Source of the DNA: Camellia lanceoleosa
Lineage: Eukaryota > Streptophyta > Magnoliopsida > Ericales > Theaceae
Direction: 5' to 3'
Assembly (NCBI GenBank): GCA_025200525.1
Contig: CM045768.1
Coordinates: 45,045,022-45,109,021 of the forward strand
DNA length: 64,000 nucleotides
The notes under the pieces were generated by a model, which saw only the letters and a program-made list of their open reading frames with translations, was not told where the DNA came from and searched no databases. This document shows, piece by piece, positions 13,882 through 26,197 of the stretch; within the stretch, counting starts at the first letter, position 1, and each line of letters starts with the position of its first letter. A program made the translations under genes and the position numbers.

Positions 13882-16229
13882 GTAGCAGTGGCAATAGGAA
13901 TGGTAAACGGAACATTGGCACAAGGTCACCTCAAACGTCAACAAGGCTGGCCACTAAAAGATAATCAAAACTGCCATTCAAGAAACAGAAAGGGGCTGGT
14001 GATACTGTTAAGAAAGCTGATGTTGATCCGTCAAGGTTAATGTACCGATCGAACATATCAGGATTGATTAGCACAGTGCTTGAATTGGAATTACGTGATG
14101 GACACATTAGACAGCTGCAGAAAACCCTGTTTTGGGTGATGATTGATGATATTCGTGTTTATGAGCTTGATCCGAGATCGTTCAAAAAGTGTGATGCGAC
14201 GGTATGTCAGATTATACAAACTTACGACTCTGAAGATGAGAAGTTCTACATTGGTGAAGCTAAGTTACCATTGCGGAACAACGACATCTGGTTGATATTT
14301 GGGGTACAATGTGGGAAGGAGAAGTTGGATTTGACTCAAGGTGGGAAAGGGCCCTCCGATTTCATTCAAAGACGTTGCGCAAATGTTAGCCGAATATCTT
14401 TAAAAGTTATAAAGGATTTGTTAGCAGAAGCAATCTGTGGTCGTACAGAGCATGATGAAGAAGATGTGGCGAAATTACTGTGTCTTTACGTTTGTGCGAA
14501 GTTATTTTTCGCAACCACCGACGAGCATATAGGTTGGGTGTTTGTTCGTGTGATTGACAAACTGGACATGTTAAAACACTATGACTAGACTGTAACAATA
14601 AGGAACACGTTGATTGGCTCGCTAAATGAGATGCACAACAGGCCAGATAAGGTGACTGGTTGTGTCGTATCATTGCTGGTATGTACAATAACAACGTGTC
14701 AAGCACATACGTGATTCAATAAACATAGACACAGTCATAAGTCATTTATGCGTATATGTAATGGTTGTTTGATGGCTTAATTTCAGTTTTTGATTTGTGA
14801 ACATTCTAGCATCATCACTCCGGAACGGCCTAACATGACACCAAGGTTTTGTCGATGGAACATTGGAGCAGCTATGGGGAAACTGAAAGTAATAAATTTA
14901 TCGGCAGAAGGTTGCATCGAGGTATGGAATAAAACCATTTTCATTTTTTTTTTAATTTTTTCAACTCAAACATTGAAGTTCATGTATGTGTGTGTTTTTT
15001 TTTTTTTAATTTTTCCCAGGTGCAGTGTGGGAAACTTGTTGGGACAATTACTGAGTGTCAGATTCTGAAACTGGCTACTGCTGCCAATGAACCGAAAGAA
15101 TGTGGTAGAATTTCGATGGATGTGGATCCAGCTAAAGTGTGCAATGGGCGTGGGGCTGTTGTTGAGATAGATGATGTGGGCAACGTGGAGCCAAGCTTCA
15201 ATTGTTGGCAGCCAGACACAACAAATGGTGATAACATCAAAATGGAAGGGGGAATGATTATGAGAATAAGAATACTGGTACACCGACAAGCAAGGAAAAA
15301 GTGGGTGGGAAGTTGGCGGCAGGTGGAGAAGTGTGGCCGGTATTGTTCCCGAATCTTCTAGACCTGTCCAGCACTTCGGATGGTGAAGCCATGGGTGAGG
15401 AAGAAGGGGGGTAACGGCTGAGTTGAGAACTTGTAAAGTCAGAATTATTGAGTTGGAGACCGAAATCAATAGTAAAGACGCACGGGTACGTGAATTGGAA
15501 CATCGTGTCGAAACGTTGGAGAAACTACTCGGGAGGCAAGCTGCTAATTTGTTTGTGGACTTACATAGTGTGATTGTTGAGAATGATTCTAAAATTGCTT
15601 GACTCAGTACATTGGTTTATCGATTGGAGTAAAAAATAAGTAATTTGGAGGATAGTCTTGATGATCTTGAGGTGCACGAGGTCACGCAATTGGTTGTGAA
15701 TGATGGATCCAATCAATGAACACTGAGTAACAGTCTGTCAGGGAAAGTGAGTGGTTCTGGCAATGTTACAAGCAGGGAAAGTGCACAGCAGTCTGCTTGT
15801 CCTGCAGGGCAACACGAACACGTTGGCATCACCGAATTAGAAATTGTGGAAAACAAAGTTGGGATTGAAGATTTGCTGGTTGACTTTGCCCATGGGAATG
15901 TACTTTCAACTGTGGCAGTTGTGGAGGGTACCTGCAGTCCTCGAAATGCACAGTCAGTGTCAGGTGGAAATGTAAAAAATGGTGTAGCTGTCGTTGGCAT
16001 GGAAGCTGGTTGTGAACACAGAACGGCTGCGACAAGTTATGGGCCGAAAATGACGTCACTGGTCAAGCGGGTTAAGAACAAACCAAGACGGGAATTTAGG
16101 TTATCTGACTATGAATATCTTACAATATTTGGGCGACCACAAGTAAATGCCAATGTCAGACTAGGTAAATCATTTGAGCCCGATGTGATTTATAGTGTTA
16201 AGGACGTCGAGGTGGAGCGTAAAACCTAG
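13882..16229 (+). pseudogene. N-terminal and coiled-coil part of the MULE-borne Ulp1 gene
   Basis: Upstream exons of the protease gene. An acceptor at 13881 opens a basic stretch, then a globular region (14040-14678), exon 14787-14921 and an exon from 15020, all with plausible GT-AG sites. The globular part (LLCLYVCAKLFFATTDEHIG, NDIWLIFGVQCG) resembles the DUF1985-type domain often fused to plant transposon Ulp1 proteins. From 15414 the same frame encodes a heptad-rich coiled coil (VRELEHRVETLEKLLG). In-frame stops at 13962, 14586, 15600, 15630 and 15717 show decay; the one at 14586 follows HYD where a Trp is usual. Assignment to DUF1985 is from memory of the family pattern. Confidence 0.7.
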
Positions 16230-16419
16230 CATGGTTTTGGTATGAATAGAAGGCACACTGTGTGGAACATGTTGAAGGATGAAGATAGGCAACTACTACA
16301 GAGAATGTACAGTTTAGAGAGGGACGAGTAGGTTGTTCGTATGGAATGTTGTACTCTTTGACATGTACAAATTTTAAATTTTGTTTTATGGTGGTTCTTA
16401 AATTTGGTTTATGCTGTGT

Positions 16420-17677
16420 AGGTTAATAGTATGGGATGGTGGACACAATGGAGTATAAGTGCATTTCACAGACATCAAAGATTTGGTGCTGCAGAATTCC
16501 ATCCAAGGGAATGTAAGCTGGTCTTATATAATTTACTATTGAGTTAATTTTTTATTTTTTTTTAGTAAAAAACCCCTATGCACATGTAAACTTGTTTCCA
16601 TTCATATTGTGGTTGGTGTGGTTGTGACGAAATGGCAGATGAATGTTACAACACACTGTTACGAATATGTAAATGTAGTCAAAAAATGCTAGTTGCACGG
16701 AGTGGACATAAATTTACAAAATGTTATTACTGGTGCACTGGAATTGTAATGGGTAACATATGGTGTAGGTAATCGATGCATACGCGACGATGTTGACTGA
16801 AATGCATAAGATGGTGTCTGGAATACCAGAATATGTGGGCACATCATACATTTACACTAGCGTTTGTTCGGTATGTATCTCAACTATCGTTTGATTGCAG
16901 GAAATCTGAAAATAATATTTGTCGTAATGAAATATGATACGACTAGGGTGGTTTTGGACAAATGGACAGGATATGATGCGAAACAGCAGCACTGTATCAC
17001 GAACGAAGTACTTGAACGTTCACATGAAGGCTGCGCGAGGTTGCAAATACACACTTTTCCCAATCTACAATGCCAACCATTGGACAGTCATGGCACATGA
17101 TTCAGAAAGCGGAAATTGGAAACATTATAACTCCATGAGGCCAAGACGTGGAATACGCGATGAGCATTACAATGAGGCTCTAAAAGTTGTAAGTACAGTT
17201 TATGTTTTTTAGTTTTGAATTTGCATGGTTAACGAGTTGTAGTTTTGGAAGTGTAAATGTTAATGTCTACGCAGCTAAACTAACATGTGAAAAATGAACA
17301 GAAACAATGGGTGGCCGACCACCACAACAAATTTGTGAAACCAAGAGTTACAGCTGAGGGTGTTAGGGTAGACCTATTCGATGGCAGTTTTGTGTCCGTT
17401 ATGGATTGTCCGCAACAAGTTCCCGAGTCGTAAGTAATGTTTATATTAGTTTGAGCTCGTTGTTTTGATGATTTATTACGTAAGTGATGTTGGTCACGGT
17501 GTTTGTGAGTGCAGGTCGGATTGCGGTATTTTCATGTGCTTCATAATCAGGCAATACATTCGTGGGGCAGAAGTCAATACTATGATGGATGGTTTGATAC
17601 CAACTGGCCTACGAGCTACGATGGTGGACATGTTCTTAAGTAACCCAGGTAGAGGACTATGTAGGAGGACATTGTAA
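16420..17677 (+). pseudogene. Ulp1-like C48 cysteine protease domain of the MULE
   Basis: Ulp1 proteases process or remove SUMO; transposon copies have no proven role. Exon-like pieces at about 16420-16511, 16770-16869, 16934-17187, 17302-17429 and 17515-17677 follow the C48 order. The catalytic His is in YNANHWTVMAHD (codon 17078-17080), the oxyanion Gln in DCPQQ near 17404-17420, and the nucleophile Cys in SDCGIFMCFIIRQY (codon 17522-17524), joined across a GT-AG intron. The position usually Asp (as in YDS) is Asn here: KHYNSM, codon 17129-17131. The segment around 16890-16935 is closed by stops. It directly follows the coiled-coil part. Confidence 0.8.
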
Positions 17678-18683
17678 GAGGTGTTCACAGTAGTCATTCC
17701 AAAAGGTGCAATAACATGTTTACGATGTTTTGTTTTGATGTTTTGTGGACGTACATAAATGTTTTGTTTTTCTGTGAAAACAGAACGTTAGGAGGGAAAA
17801 ACTGGTTTGCTAGTTGTCCTACGTTAGTTTATTGGTTAGGATCCGTTATTTTTTTGGCATAAATGTTGAAATTATTTGGTAAGTAATTCAAATAGTTTCT
17901 ACTATTCTATGTTATCAGGTTTGAATGTTATTGTCCTTGTAATTCAAAATATTGATATTACTAGTACGTCATTGTCCTTTTGTTACCATATGCTTGAGAT
18001 GTAATGGTAATGTCCGGGTAATGTAAACAGTATGTCACATTTTAATATGCATATGAATTAGATTGTTTTTAAATGCCATGTGGACCTTGGTATGCAAATA
18101 TGGTATGATCTATACAGAAGTTGACATGTCGACAGTGAGTTCGGGAAACCTGTTTTGCCACCATGGGATTAAGTAGCTTTGATGTATGCTGAAGTTGACA
18201 TGTAAAGACAATGCGCACATCGGCCACATGTTTACTATGGCATGATAAAAGATTAATTTGCCATTGCCATTTTTATTATAATTGTAGAGACACCATTTCA
18301 CCGTAACATAAGTGTACATTGGCATTCGATTTATTTAAATCAGTGGGTTCTGGGTTCATGTTGTGTATGATGACACTGAATTGCAAACAGACACACAAAC
18401 ATAAAAAATGCATTGCCATTCCAGTTATTTGAAAGTCAATTTTGGGTTAATGTTTGGTATGATGTGCACACATTTTCAAACAGACGACACCCATTATTGT
18501 TACAGTAAAACAACAAAAGGTGCAGTGTGTGATTGTTGAGCAGTGGGAACCAAAATGGTAGCTGGCTTAGAGAAAAGTGTATATCCTACCAAATTGATTA
18601 AACCAATAACAGAAAGAAAATAACTGATTAAAAACAATGTGGGAAATAGTTTGGAAATCAAAATACGCTAGTCCAACAGAATC
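17678..18683. other. Spacer between convergent MULE genes
   Basis: Noncoding 3' region between the protease gene and the transposase gene. A degenerate direct repeat of about 95 bases occurs twice (starts near 18319 and 18412, sharing 'gcattc..atttattt', 'ttgggtt' and 'caaacagac'). No further gene seen. Confidence 0.5.
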
Positions 18684-19248
18684 CTAGTTTGTTAGTGAGA
18701 AAATTAAATCATATGGCCGACCTGGAGGACGCTTGGCCGTTGGCGGTGCTATCAAACATTCAGTTGGGTTAAATGCCAGCCTCTCCACTGTTGGGATGGG
18801 GTATATAGTTCTGTTATAAATAGCTCGAAATGTATCGATGAAGAATGCAGGGTCTATCGAATCGTAGATGTTTCTCCCACTATTACGGAATGCAACGACA
18901 GCATGGGAACACGGGAACCCATTTATCTGCCACTGAAAACAAGAACATGTCTGCTTGACGACATCAACCAACACGGATAGGTGGAAGTGAACCTCGTACA
19001 CATCATCATTAGCCTGGCTTACACACCATGTCCTACTGTCGTTATACGCTGCCACCAATTTTTTCTCCATTTTAGGGCATATTACATCGGCCCATTTAGT
19101 GCAATTAACTCTGTAGTCTGATATCTGCTCCATTATTTGACCCCATATCATATCAACCAATCTAGTAATAGGAAGATGACGGGCCTCGCCAACCCAGTTG
19201 TTGAAAGATTTAGCAGCGTTTGAGCACATTTCCCTGTATCGTTGACCC
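18684..19248 (-). pseudogene. MULE transposase, C-terminal exon with SWIM zinc finger
   Basis: Last transposase exon. The acceptor TAG at 19251-19249 opens the frame; the stop is at 18684. The SWIM zinc finger CSCFQWQINGFPCSHAV is intact, in the usual position after the catalytic domain, and is followed by a conserved YNRTIYPIP and a C-terminal PPGRP tail, as in plant MULE transposases. The upstream SFNNWVGEARHLPITRLVD block is also family-typical. No stop within the exon. Confidence 0.88.
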
Positions 19249-19378
19249 CTAAAAAATAACCAAAATCAACGTTTACAAAGAGCATAAATTATAATAACCA
19301 AAATAAAACACAATACAAAAAAAAAAAATGCAGGAATTAAAAAATACGCCGTAACCCATTAAGCGGACCGCGAAATAC

Positions 19379-19775
19379 CTGAAATATGCATTACACCAGT
19401 GTTTTGGGTGCAAGTCTTTCATAAAATCTTCAATCACAGTTGGGTTGGACTTCTTCAATACCTCCAATTTCTCATTAAAACAAGTAACCGTGGGCGCATA
19501 GGCACATTCTCACAACTTGCGCATCAACCCAATTTTGTGCGATGCATTAACATATTTCATTCGATCTCGCAAGTTCATTTGGAGATGTAACAAACAATAT
19601 GCATGATGCGCTGAAAGGAAAATTATTGGCATAGAGTGCAATAATCCGACGTGGCGGTCAGATATGAAAGTTAATGTTCGCCCGCCCCCAACAACTTCTT
19701 TCAAATTATGAAGAAACCATTCCCAATTGGCTAAATTCTCGGAATCAACAATAGCAAAGGCTATCGGAAACAATC
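19379..19775 (-). pseudogene. MULE transposase, middle exon of the catalytic domain
   Basis: Middle exon, from GATTG at 19775 to the donor at 19379/19378. It encodes [20 protein letters not shown] and then [10 protein letters not shown], where the Asp is the second catalytic acid of MULE transposases, and further LHPKHWCNAYF. An in-frame TGA at 19512-19510 follows LMRKL. Its first five bases are the target duplication of the retrotransposon, whose copy at 46275-46279 still adjoins the original splice acceptor. Confidence 0.88.
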
Positions 19776-21479
19776 AGAACGTCCCGAGCATCCCGGAAAG
19801 GGAGTCGAGTCCCCAGCTTACGTTCGATATTGGGTCACTACAGTTCGAAGGACTCAAATGTCACGGTTCTTAATCTTGAACCAAAGAGTGCAAATCCGGC
19901 AAATCGTTTTGAGAAAACAGATTTTTTTTGAAAGAAGTGCCAAACATGGACTGCTTTGCCAGATACAGAGTCGCCACCTAAATGTTTTTTTTTTTATGGG
20001 AAATTTAGGAAACCCTGACTCGGTGCCAAAAGGCCACGTGTCCGTCATCACCGAAGTTGCCTCGGCTCGGGAACTTGGGTACAATTGGGGAAGGTCACTT
20101 CGTGAGCACCCGCTACGCCAAAGACCGGCCTCTACTAACCATGATATCTGTTTTTGAAAACATTGTGAGTTCTTATTCCGGTTATTAGCCTAGGTTACTA
20201 TGTGATGCGCATAGCATACAAGTATAGACTGAATCGCCTGAATTGGAACAAAACATTTCATGTTTGTTTGTTTGAAAATGGTTTGATGGTGCTACCCGCA
20301 AGTAGGCTAAGACGCGGATTTGCCATCATCGGGTGGGCTTAGAAAAACGTGATTTTGCCACTATCTAGTGGGCTTAAAACAAGCATTCGATGAATTGTTC
20401 CAATTCAGGTAACTCAACCTCCACCCACAGGCATTCAAGGCAGTTATATCACATAAGCACATAGCCTCATGGTAAGCATGCTATTCATGGCAGACACTCA
20501 CACGCATGCGAGGATGCTAAAGCATAAAACTTACCGAGTACTCCAAGCCAAAACAGAAAACTGATTATAAATCATGCATGATCCTAAGTATACAGAAATG
20601 TCTAATGCAACACATGCAAAGATGCAACTATAGCAGGCTCGGTTATTCTAAACATAGCATGTGGAATGCTACAACTAACACGTATTCAATTTGGAATTGA
20701 AATACAAATGCAGTTTGTATCATGCGCCGAGCCCGGTGCGTGCAAAACAGATGAATGATGCGAACATGCTGTCATACTGTATGCTAATTGAAATATGCCC
20801 TATATCTAACCATCATAAGCGGGTAAATAAAAGGGAAGAAAGACGTGGGGTTGGAAGACATACATCACACTCACCTACACTTATTACAATTATGCCCTCG
20901 CGCAGAGGGTCCGAATAAATAATACAGTCCGAAATATACAGTCCGAATAATAAATATAGAAATTCCTAATTAATTAAGAAAGCTGTAAAATTGGCGTGCA
21001 AGCCAGGGGCTGCCTTGACTCTGCTCCGGATAGTGAAATGATGCATGTTGGGCTGCCTTGTGCGGAAATCCACTGGGATGCCCCAATTAGCCTCTATTTG
21101 CGATGTTTCTCGAAATGCGTGCCAGACTCCGGAAAGTTACTGATTCTTCATTTTGCTGCAACAGAGAGCAGGAGAGGGGCATAGCAATGTATTTCACAAA
21201 TATATGCACGCCTCGATCCTCGTGCCACCAATCACGCATATCGATGCATGATGGCTGAGGAGTCGGATTGCACAACTCAATATATGATGAATGCAGATGA
21301 ATGCTACAACAAAACCTAATTCCATCATGGATAATCCGGAGTGTCGGTGACTTGGGAATTGAGACCCGTTCCGTCACTCGGAGTACGAAACGCGCCTCGT
21401 TTCCCGTGCCCGGGCTAACTCCTACCTCGAACACGATGCAATATGCATGATATGCATGAAATGCAACTAACATACAATC

Positions 21480-23440
21480 CTAGCATACACAATGCTATGA
21501 AAATGAGATGCTTTGAAATGCGTGCACGCGGGCACGCGAACCGAGGGGCATGTAATGGCATACGCAATGCAAATGGACTTACACTAACATGAGAGAGCCT
21601 CAGCTACACTCACATAAGAGGCCGTCGGATAAAAGTGAAGCGCCTCGAAATGCATGCACACGGGCATGCAAACCGAGGCGATGGCATGCAGAATGCAATG
21701 ATGCTAAAATGACATATGCGATGCAATATGGGCTTACACCAACATGAGAGAGCCTCAGCCACACTCACACAGGAGGCCGTGAGATGAAAAATGAAGTGTC
21801 TCGAAATGCGTGCACACGGGCACACAAACCGAGGCGATGGCATAAAGGCATAAAACGGCCTGAAATATGATATATAATGAGCCTAAAATGAGATGTCTTG
21901 AAATGCATGCCCACGGGCACGCAAACCGAGAAAATGGCATACAGAATGCAATAGGACTAAAATGAGATATGCGATGCAATATGGGCTTACACCGACATGA
22001 GAGGGCCTTAGCCACACTCATACAGGAGGCCATCGGATGAAACTGAGGTACCTCGAAATGCGTGCGCACGGGCACGCAAACCGAGGCAATGGCATACGGA
22101 ATGCAATAAGACTAAAATGGCATACAGGATACAAAATGGACTTATACTAACATGGGTGAGCCTTAGCCGCACTCATATAAGAAGTCGATGGATGAACATG
22201 AGGTGCCTCGAAATGTGTGCGCACGGGCATGCAAACTGAGGCAATGACATAAAGGTATGAAATGGCATACACAATGCAAATTGGGCTTACACTAACATGA
22301 GAGGGCCTCAGCCACACTCACATGAGAGGCCGATGGATGAAAATGAAGTGCCTCGAAATGCGTGCACATGGGCACGCAAACCGAGGCAATGGCCCTAAGG
22401 CACGAAATGACATGGAAAATGATATGCAAACATGCAAATGGAATTTCAGCATTCACAAATGATGCAAAACAGTCCCGAAAGGTGGGGAAATGGTCCCCAA
22501 ATGCGCGGAATGGTCCCGAAATGCGATATTAAGCACCTGAAATGGCCTACAGCTATACTAAATATGCATAATTGGTACATGTCATGCAAAACAGTAGCAA
22601 GGCAGCCCCAAAATAGCATCTTTTACAGTACGAGACATGGCGAAATAGTAAGCATAGATAGGACAACAATGGCATACAAGAATGGCTCCACAAGGGAGGC
22701 TATGAAGCAAGTGATACATGAAATGCCCAAACAGCAAAATACCCTTCTACAAAACTGAAGAGGGACTAAAAATATGAATATTTACAGTAGAAGACATCCC
22801 CCAACTCAGTATGAAAACATGCTAAAAATGTCATGCAAGAACTAGGATACATAAGGCTATAACATGAGGCACCCCAAACATTCATCAAAATAGCAAAGAC
22901 CCTTAAATAAATATGTCAAGAAGGTCAAAATATGACTCTTTCCAGCTCTGATGATGGTCGAAAACAGAAGCTAGATAAGCTTAAAAAAGCATGCAAAAAT
23001 GGGGGTCAAAGAGGGGTATAATGACAAGTATAACATGGAGACCCCAAACAAGATTGATCCCTTCTACAATGTTGTAGAGGGACACAAAATAAGCTTACTC
23101 ACAGTTCATGACATGCTCCAAAACAGACTACATGTAGGTCAAACAAATCATGCAAATTTACGGTAAATATGAGGGGTTATGAAGCAAGTGCATGATAGAG
23201 AGGCCAAACAGGGTTGAGCCCTTCTTCAATGTTGAAGAGGGGCTCAAAATAGGCCCACTTTCATTTTACATTATGCTCGAAAACAGATCATTCATAGGCT
23301 AGAAAAAGCATGCAAAATATTGACATACAAGATGATATTGAAGCAAGTGCATCATAGAGGGCTCAAACAGGATTGAGCCCTTGAACAAACATGAATAATA
23401 GCTCAAAATAGACCTAGTTTCAGTTAAGGTCGGAGCTCAA
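21480..23440. repeat. Degenerate ~155-bp tandem repeats in the left LTR
   Basis: The block CCTCGAAATGCGTGCRCACG..GGCACGCAAACCGAGGC recurs near 21510, 21643, 21800, 21897, 22051, 22206 and 22351, each followed by 'acttacactaacatgagagagcctcagccacactcaca'-like sequence. Further right a hairpin-like block around 'cccttctacaatgttgtagaggg' recurs near 22743, 23062, 23217 and 23377, again at about 155-160 bases. The spacing suggests one old array with diverged sub-families. Confidence 0.8.
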
Positions 23441-23715
23441 AACAATAAGAAAATAGGCTTAAGAAATGAGGCAAGAAAGTGCTACAAAAGAGAGAAAGTA
23501 AGACTTACCCTTGTAGACAAGTCTTGGTTGCCTTTTGCTTGAAGAATGGGAGCCTCTTAGCTGCTGGGAAGCTCTCCTAGCTTCTGGAATGGAGTTGTGA
23601 TGTTAGAGCTTGAAGATGATGAAGAAATGGCACCAAAACTTGAGAATTTGAGAGGGATGGAGAGAGATATGCTTGAACCAATTTTTCTAACCTTAGGGAC
23701 AGAGCTGGAAGGCTC

Positions 23716-23886
23716 CTTATATGGACAAAAGAAGGGGTGTAAAAGTGGAGAGAAATGCACCCAAGCTTTCCCTCCCAAAATATCCCCCGGATACAGATAT
23801 TTTCTGGGGAAACAATTTATCTGTTGTAAAGTATGCCTTGAGGAAGCATGGTAGGCTAGCTACTTTTCTTTGGAGGTGGCCGGCCA
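23716..23886 (-). promoter_or_regulatory. LTR promoter region, left copy
   Basis: On the minus strand GGCCGGCCACC (23886-23876) lies about 150 bases upstream of TCCATATAAG (23725-23716). The right LTR has the same arrangement with a longer GGCCGGCCGGCC. In the 3' LTR this copy would fire into the MULE remnant and beyond. Confidence 0.5.
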
Positions 23887-24730
23887 AGGGTAAAATGAAA
23901 AGTGGGAATTTCTGGCCACCAAAGGTTGGTGTCCTCCCAAGTGTGTACAACAAGGCCCCTGTGGTTGGAATCGCAACTCTGAAGCAGAGAGACAACAAGC
24001 CACCTTTAGGAGAGGTTCAAAATGAAAAGTTGAATTCTTGGCGAGCTCTATTTTTAGGGTCCTCCCATGTGTGTACAACACAAATATGTGGTTTTAGTGG
24101 AAGAAAATGGCCCTAGGGTGTTCAACATTAGCAGGAAGTGAAAAAGGGGCCTGGGGCGCCAAAGGAGCATAACTGGTTCTTTGGGACAATTGCTGGCCTC
24201 CCCCTCCAGTGACCTTCCTTATGATAAAATAGAGGTACTGCCAAAAATGAACAAAACCGATACAAAACGAATGCTCGGGGCCAAAACAGCAGATTGGGTC
24301 CCGCCGCCCGTTAAGCAAAGTGGTGTTTGGCTGCAGTGGGTATCTAAGACCCAGTGTCCCTTGAAAGGAGTAAATGAGATGCATGCCAAACCGGAGGAAT
24401 CGGAGATGGTTGGGTGGTCGAACCGAGGCACGGCTGACGGTTCCAAAAATCGGAACCGGGCTCGAAATGGGCAAAATGACCTCTGACCCACGAAATGTAG
24501 CCCACGGCCACCGAGAGATGGTCTCTGGGACCTCTCCCTCCCTCGGGAAAGAAAGCAGAAAAACCGAGTCTGGTTCGCAAACCGAGGCAAGGCACGAGAA
24601 GAGGTTTGGAAGTCCGGAGGCGGGCGCCGACGGTCGCGACTCGAGACTTCGAACGAGCACAAGATGCAACATCACCGAAGCGCTCAATCGGTGACGTCGA
24701 GTCTTAAGGTCGGTCAAAAATGGGGTGTCT

Positions 24731-24750
24731 CTGATTGCCCCTCTTTGTAA
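24731..24750 (-). promoter_or_regulatory. Polypurine tract before the 3' LTR
   Basis: On the minus strand ACAAAGAGGGGCAATCAG immediately precedes the LTR start AGACACCCC. A purine run here is the plus-strand primer site of LTR retrotransposons. The related LTR ending at 63858 is bordered by the same run. Confidence 0.75.
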
Positions 24751-25661
24751 CTTCGGAAGTCAAGTGGCGGAGTGAATGTCAAAGCCTAGAGACGACCCAT
24801 TTTTGACAAGGCCGAAGACTTAGACAATCATACAAGATAAACAGAGATATGTGTGCCCGCAGGCGTGCCCGCAGGCAGGGGGGGCAAAATGCAAAGTGAC
24901 ATGCACAGAGCCAAATGATCATGCAAATGCAGCAAGCTGTAATGAGGCAAGTATTCGCAAATAGATGCAACAGTTTTAAGCAAGAATGCAAAGCAACAAC
25001 TACATTTCATGCAGTTAGGAATGCGGAGAATCATTCAATTCTCGTCGCGTCTCACACGGAGAAGATACGATACCTGCGCGATTCGTCTAGTCGCACCAGC
25101 CTCAAATGAACTGTACATACAATATCGTGCCTGCAAAAGAGAGAAATTCAACAAGAATAATATGCTAACAACATATATTCAATGTGATTCCTATGGTTCC
25201 GAAAGTTTGACACACGCAGTGTCGGTGAGTGAATGCATCGCAATGCGAGAAAGGAACACATGTGATAATGCATGCTCAAAGCACAGAGGTATGGTACACC
25301 AAGAAATCATGCATGACAATGCAAAATGCTCATGAGAATGCAAGTTATATGCAAAACAATGCAAAACGAGCATAAATCGTAGCGCTTTGTTTGTCTAAAC
25401 AACGAGTAGGAAGCAGCGCATTTCGCGAAGGCAACTTGATCATGACCTCGATTCACCTCCGGAGGTTACAACATGTTCGAAAAGGATACACCTTGATTTT
25501 GATGAGTGATGATGAGACACATGTCAGAAATTGCAGCTGAAGTTCCGGCGGAGCAATTTCGCGCCAGAAAGTGCACTTTTCTTGAACTTTTTCAGGTCCC
25601 GGGAACTCCGATCTTCCTCAAAATTTGCAGAGAGCTAGAGGGGGGTGTGGGGAACACCACC
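24751..25661. other. Element 3' UTR between polypurine tract and antisense gene 1
   Basis: Internal noncoding region. It includes 'cccatttttgacaaggccgaagactt' (24799-24825), which recurs at 63930-63956 next to the third LTR, and 'gtgcccgcaggcgtgcccgcaggcaggg', a short direct repeat of 14 bases. Short ORFs in this stretch show no recognisable domain. Confidence 0.5.
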
Positions 25662-25800
25662 GGCCAGGTGGTTGCCCCAGGGGAGGCCACCGGCCAGGGG
25701 ACAAAAAGAAATTGGCCGGCCAGCCATAAAAGGTGGCTGGCTGGCCACCTATCCAAAAGTAGGGGCAATTTTGTCATTTTCCTCATTTCTATATATATCC
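25662..25800 (+). promoter_or_regulatory. Promoter of antisense gene 1: GGCCGG cluster and TATA box
   Basis: A cluster of GGCCGG/GGCTGG motifs (ACCGGCCAGG, TTGGCCGGCCAGCC, GTGGCTGGCTGGCC) spans 25662-25748 and a clear TATA box CTATATATATCC lies at 25789-25800. It precedes the plant-mobile-domain gene and points in the direction opposite to gag-pol. Confidence 0.6.
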
Positions 25801-26197
25801 TCATCCAATGCCTCCGAAATCACTTCCACAGCTGCAAAAACTCCTTCCCTTGCTCCCCAAACCATTTTTTCCTTTAGATCTGCACTTTATACACGCTTTT
25901 CGGCCTTCCACGCAAGTTGTTTTCGCGAAACCTTTCAGTTTTAAGCACTTTGAGCCGATTAAATTTCGATTTCGGGGCTTCTTTTCTCATTTTCACCACT
26001 TGAGGTAAGTTTGTCTCAATATTTGGAAGATTTTCTCGGGAGTTGACTTTTGTTGACCTTTTCATTTCCCGGGAGTTGACTTTTGTTGACTTTTTCCAAT
26101 TTTGGCTCATTTTGCTCATTTTTGCAGATTTCTTGAAATTGCGGGTGATTACCCTCATGGTGGAGGTCTTCCAGGTGCCGGGGATGATTTTGATGTC

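Larger units (their letters stand above)
19776..24730 (-). repeat. Left LTR (3' LTR in element orientation)
   Basis: Homologous to 41235-46274 from the first bases (CATCCCGGAAA, TATTGGGTCACTACA, CTCAAATGTCACGG) to the common end GGGGTGTCT. It starts directly after CAATC with AGAACGTCCC, lacking the expected TG. It carries the degenerate repeats at 21480-23440, a GGCCGG motif near 23876-23886 and, on the minus strand, TCCATATAAG at 23716-23725, the counterpart of the promoter in the other LTR. Confidence 0.9.

Noticed and set aside
21087..22075. ORFs in the LTR with repeated CPCARISRHFIF-type peptides
   Set aside because: Repeat peptides arise from the 155-bp array; no evidence of translation.
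24094..24717. 207-codon minus-strand ORF in the left LTR
   Set aside because: The right LTR copy carries frameshifts relative to it, and it shows no family motif; likely a chance frame in GC-rich LTR sequence.
25662..25748. GGCC repeats as a CRISPR-like or coding repeat
   Set aside because: Units are short, irregular and without spacers; the genome is a plant and the place fits a promoter region better.
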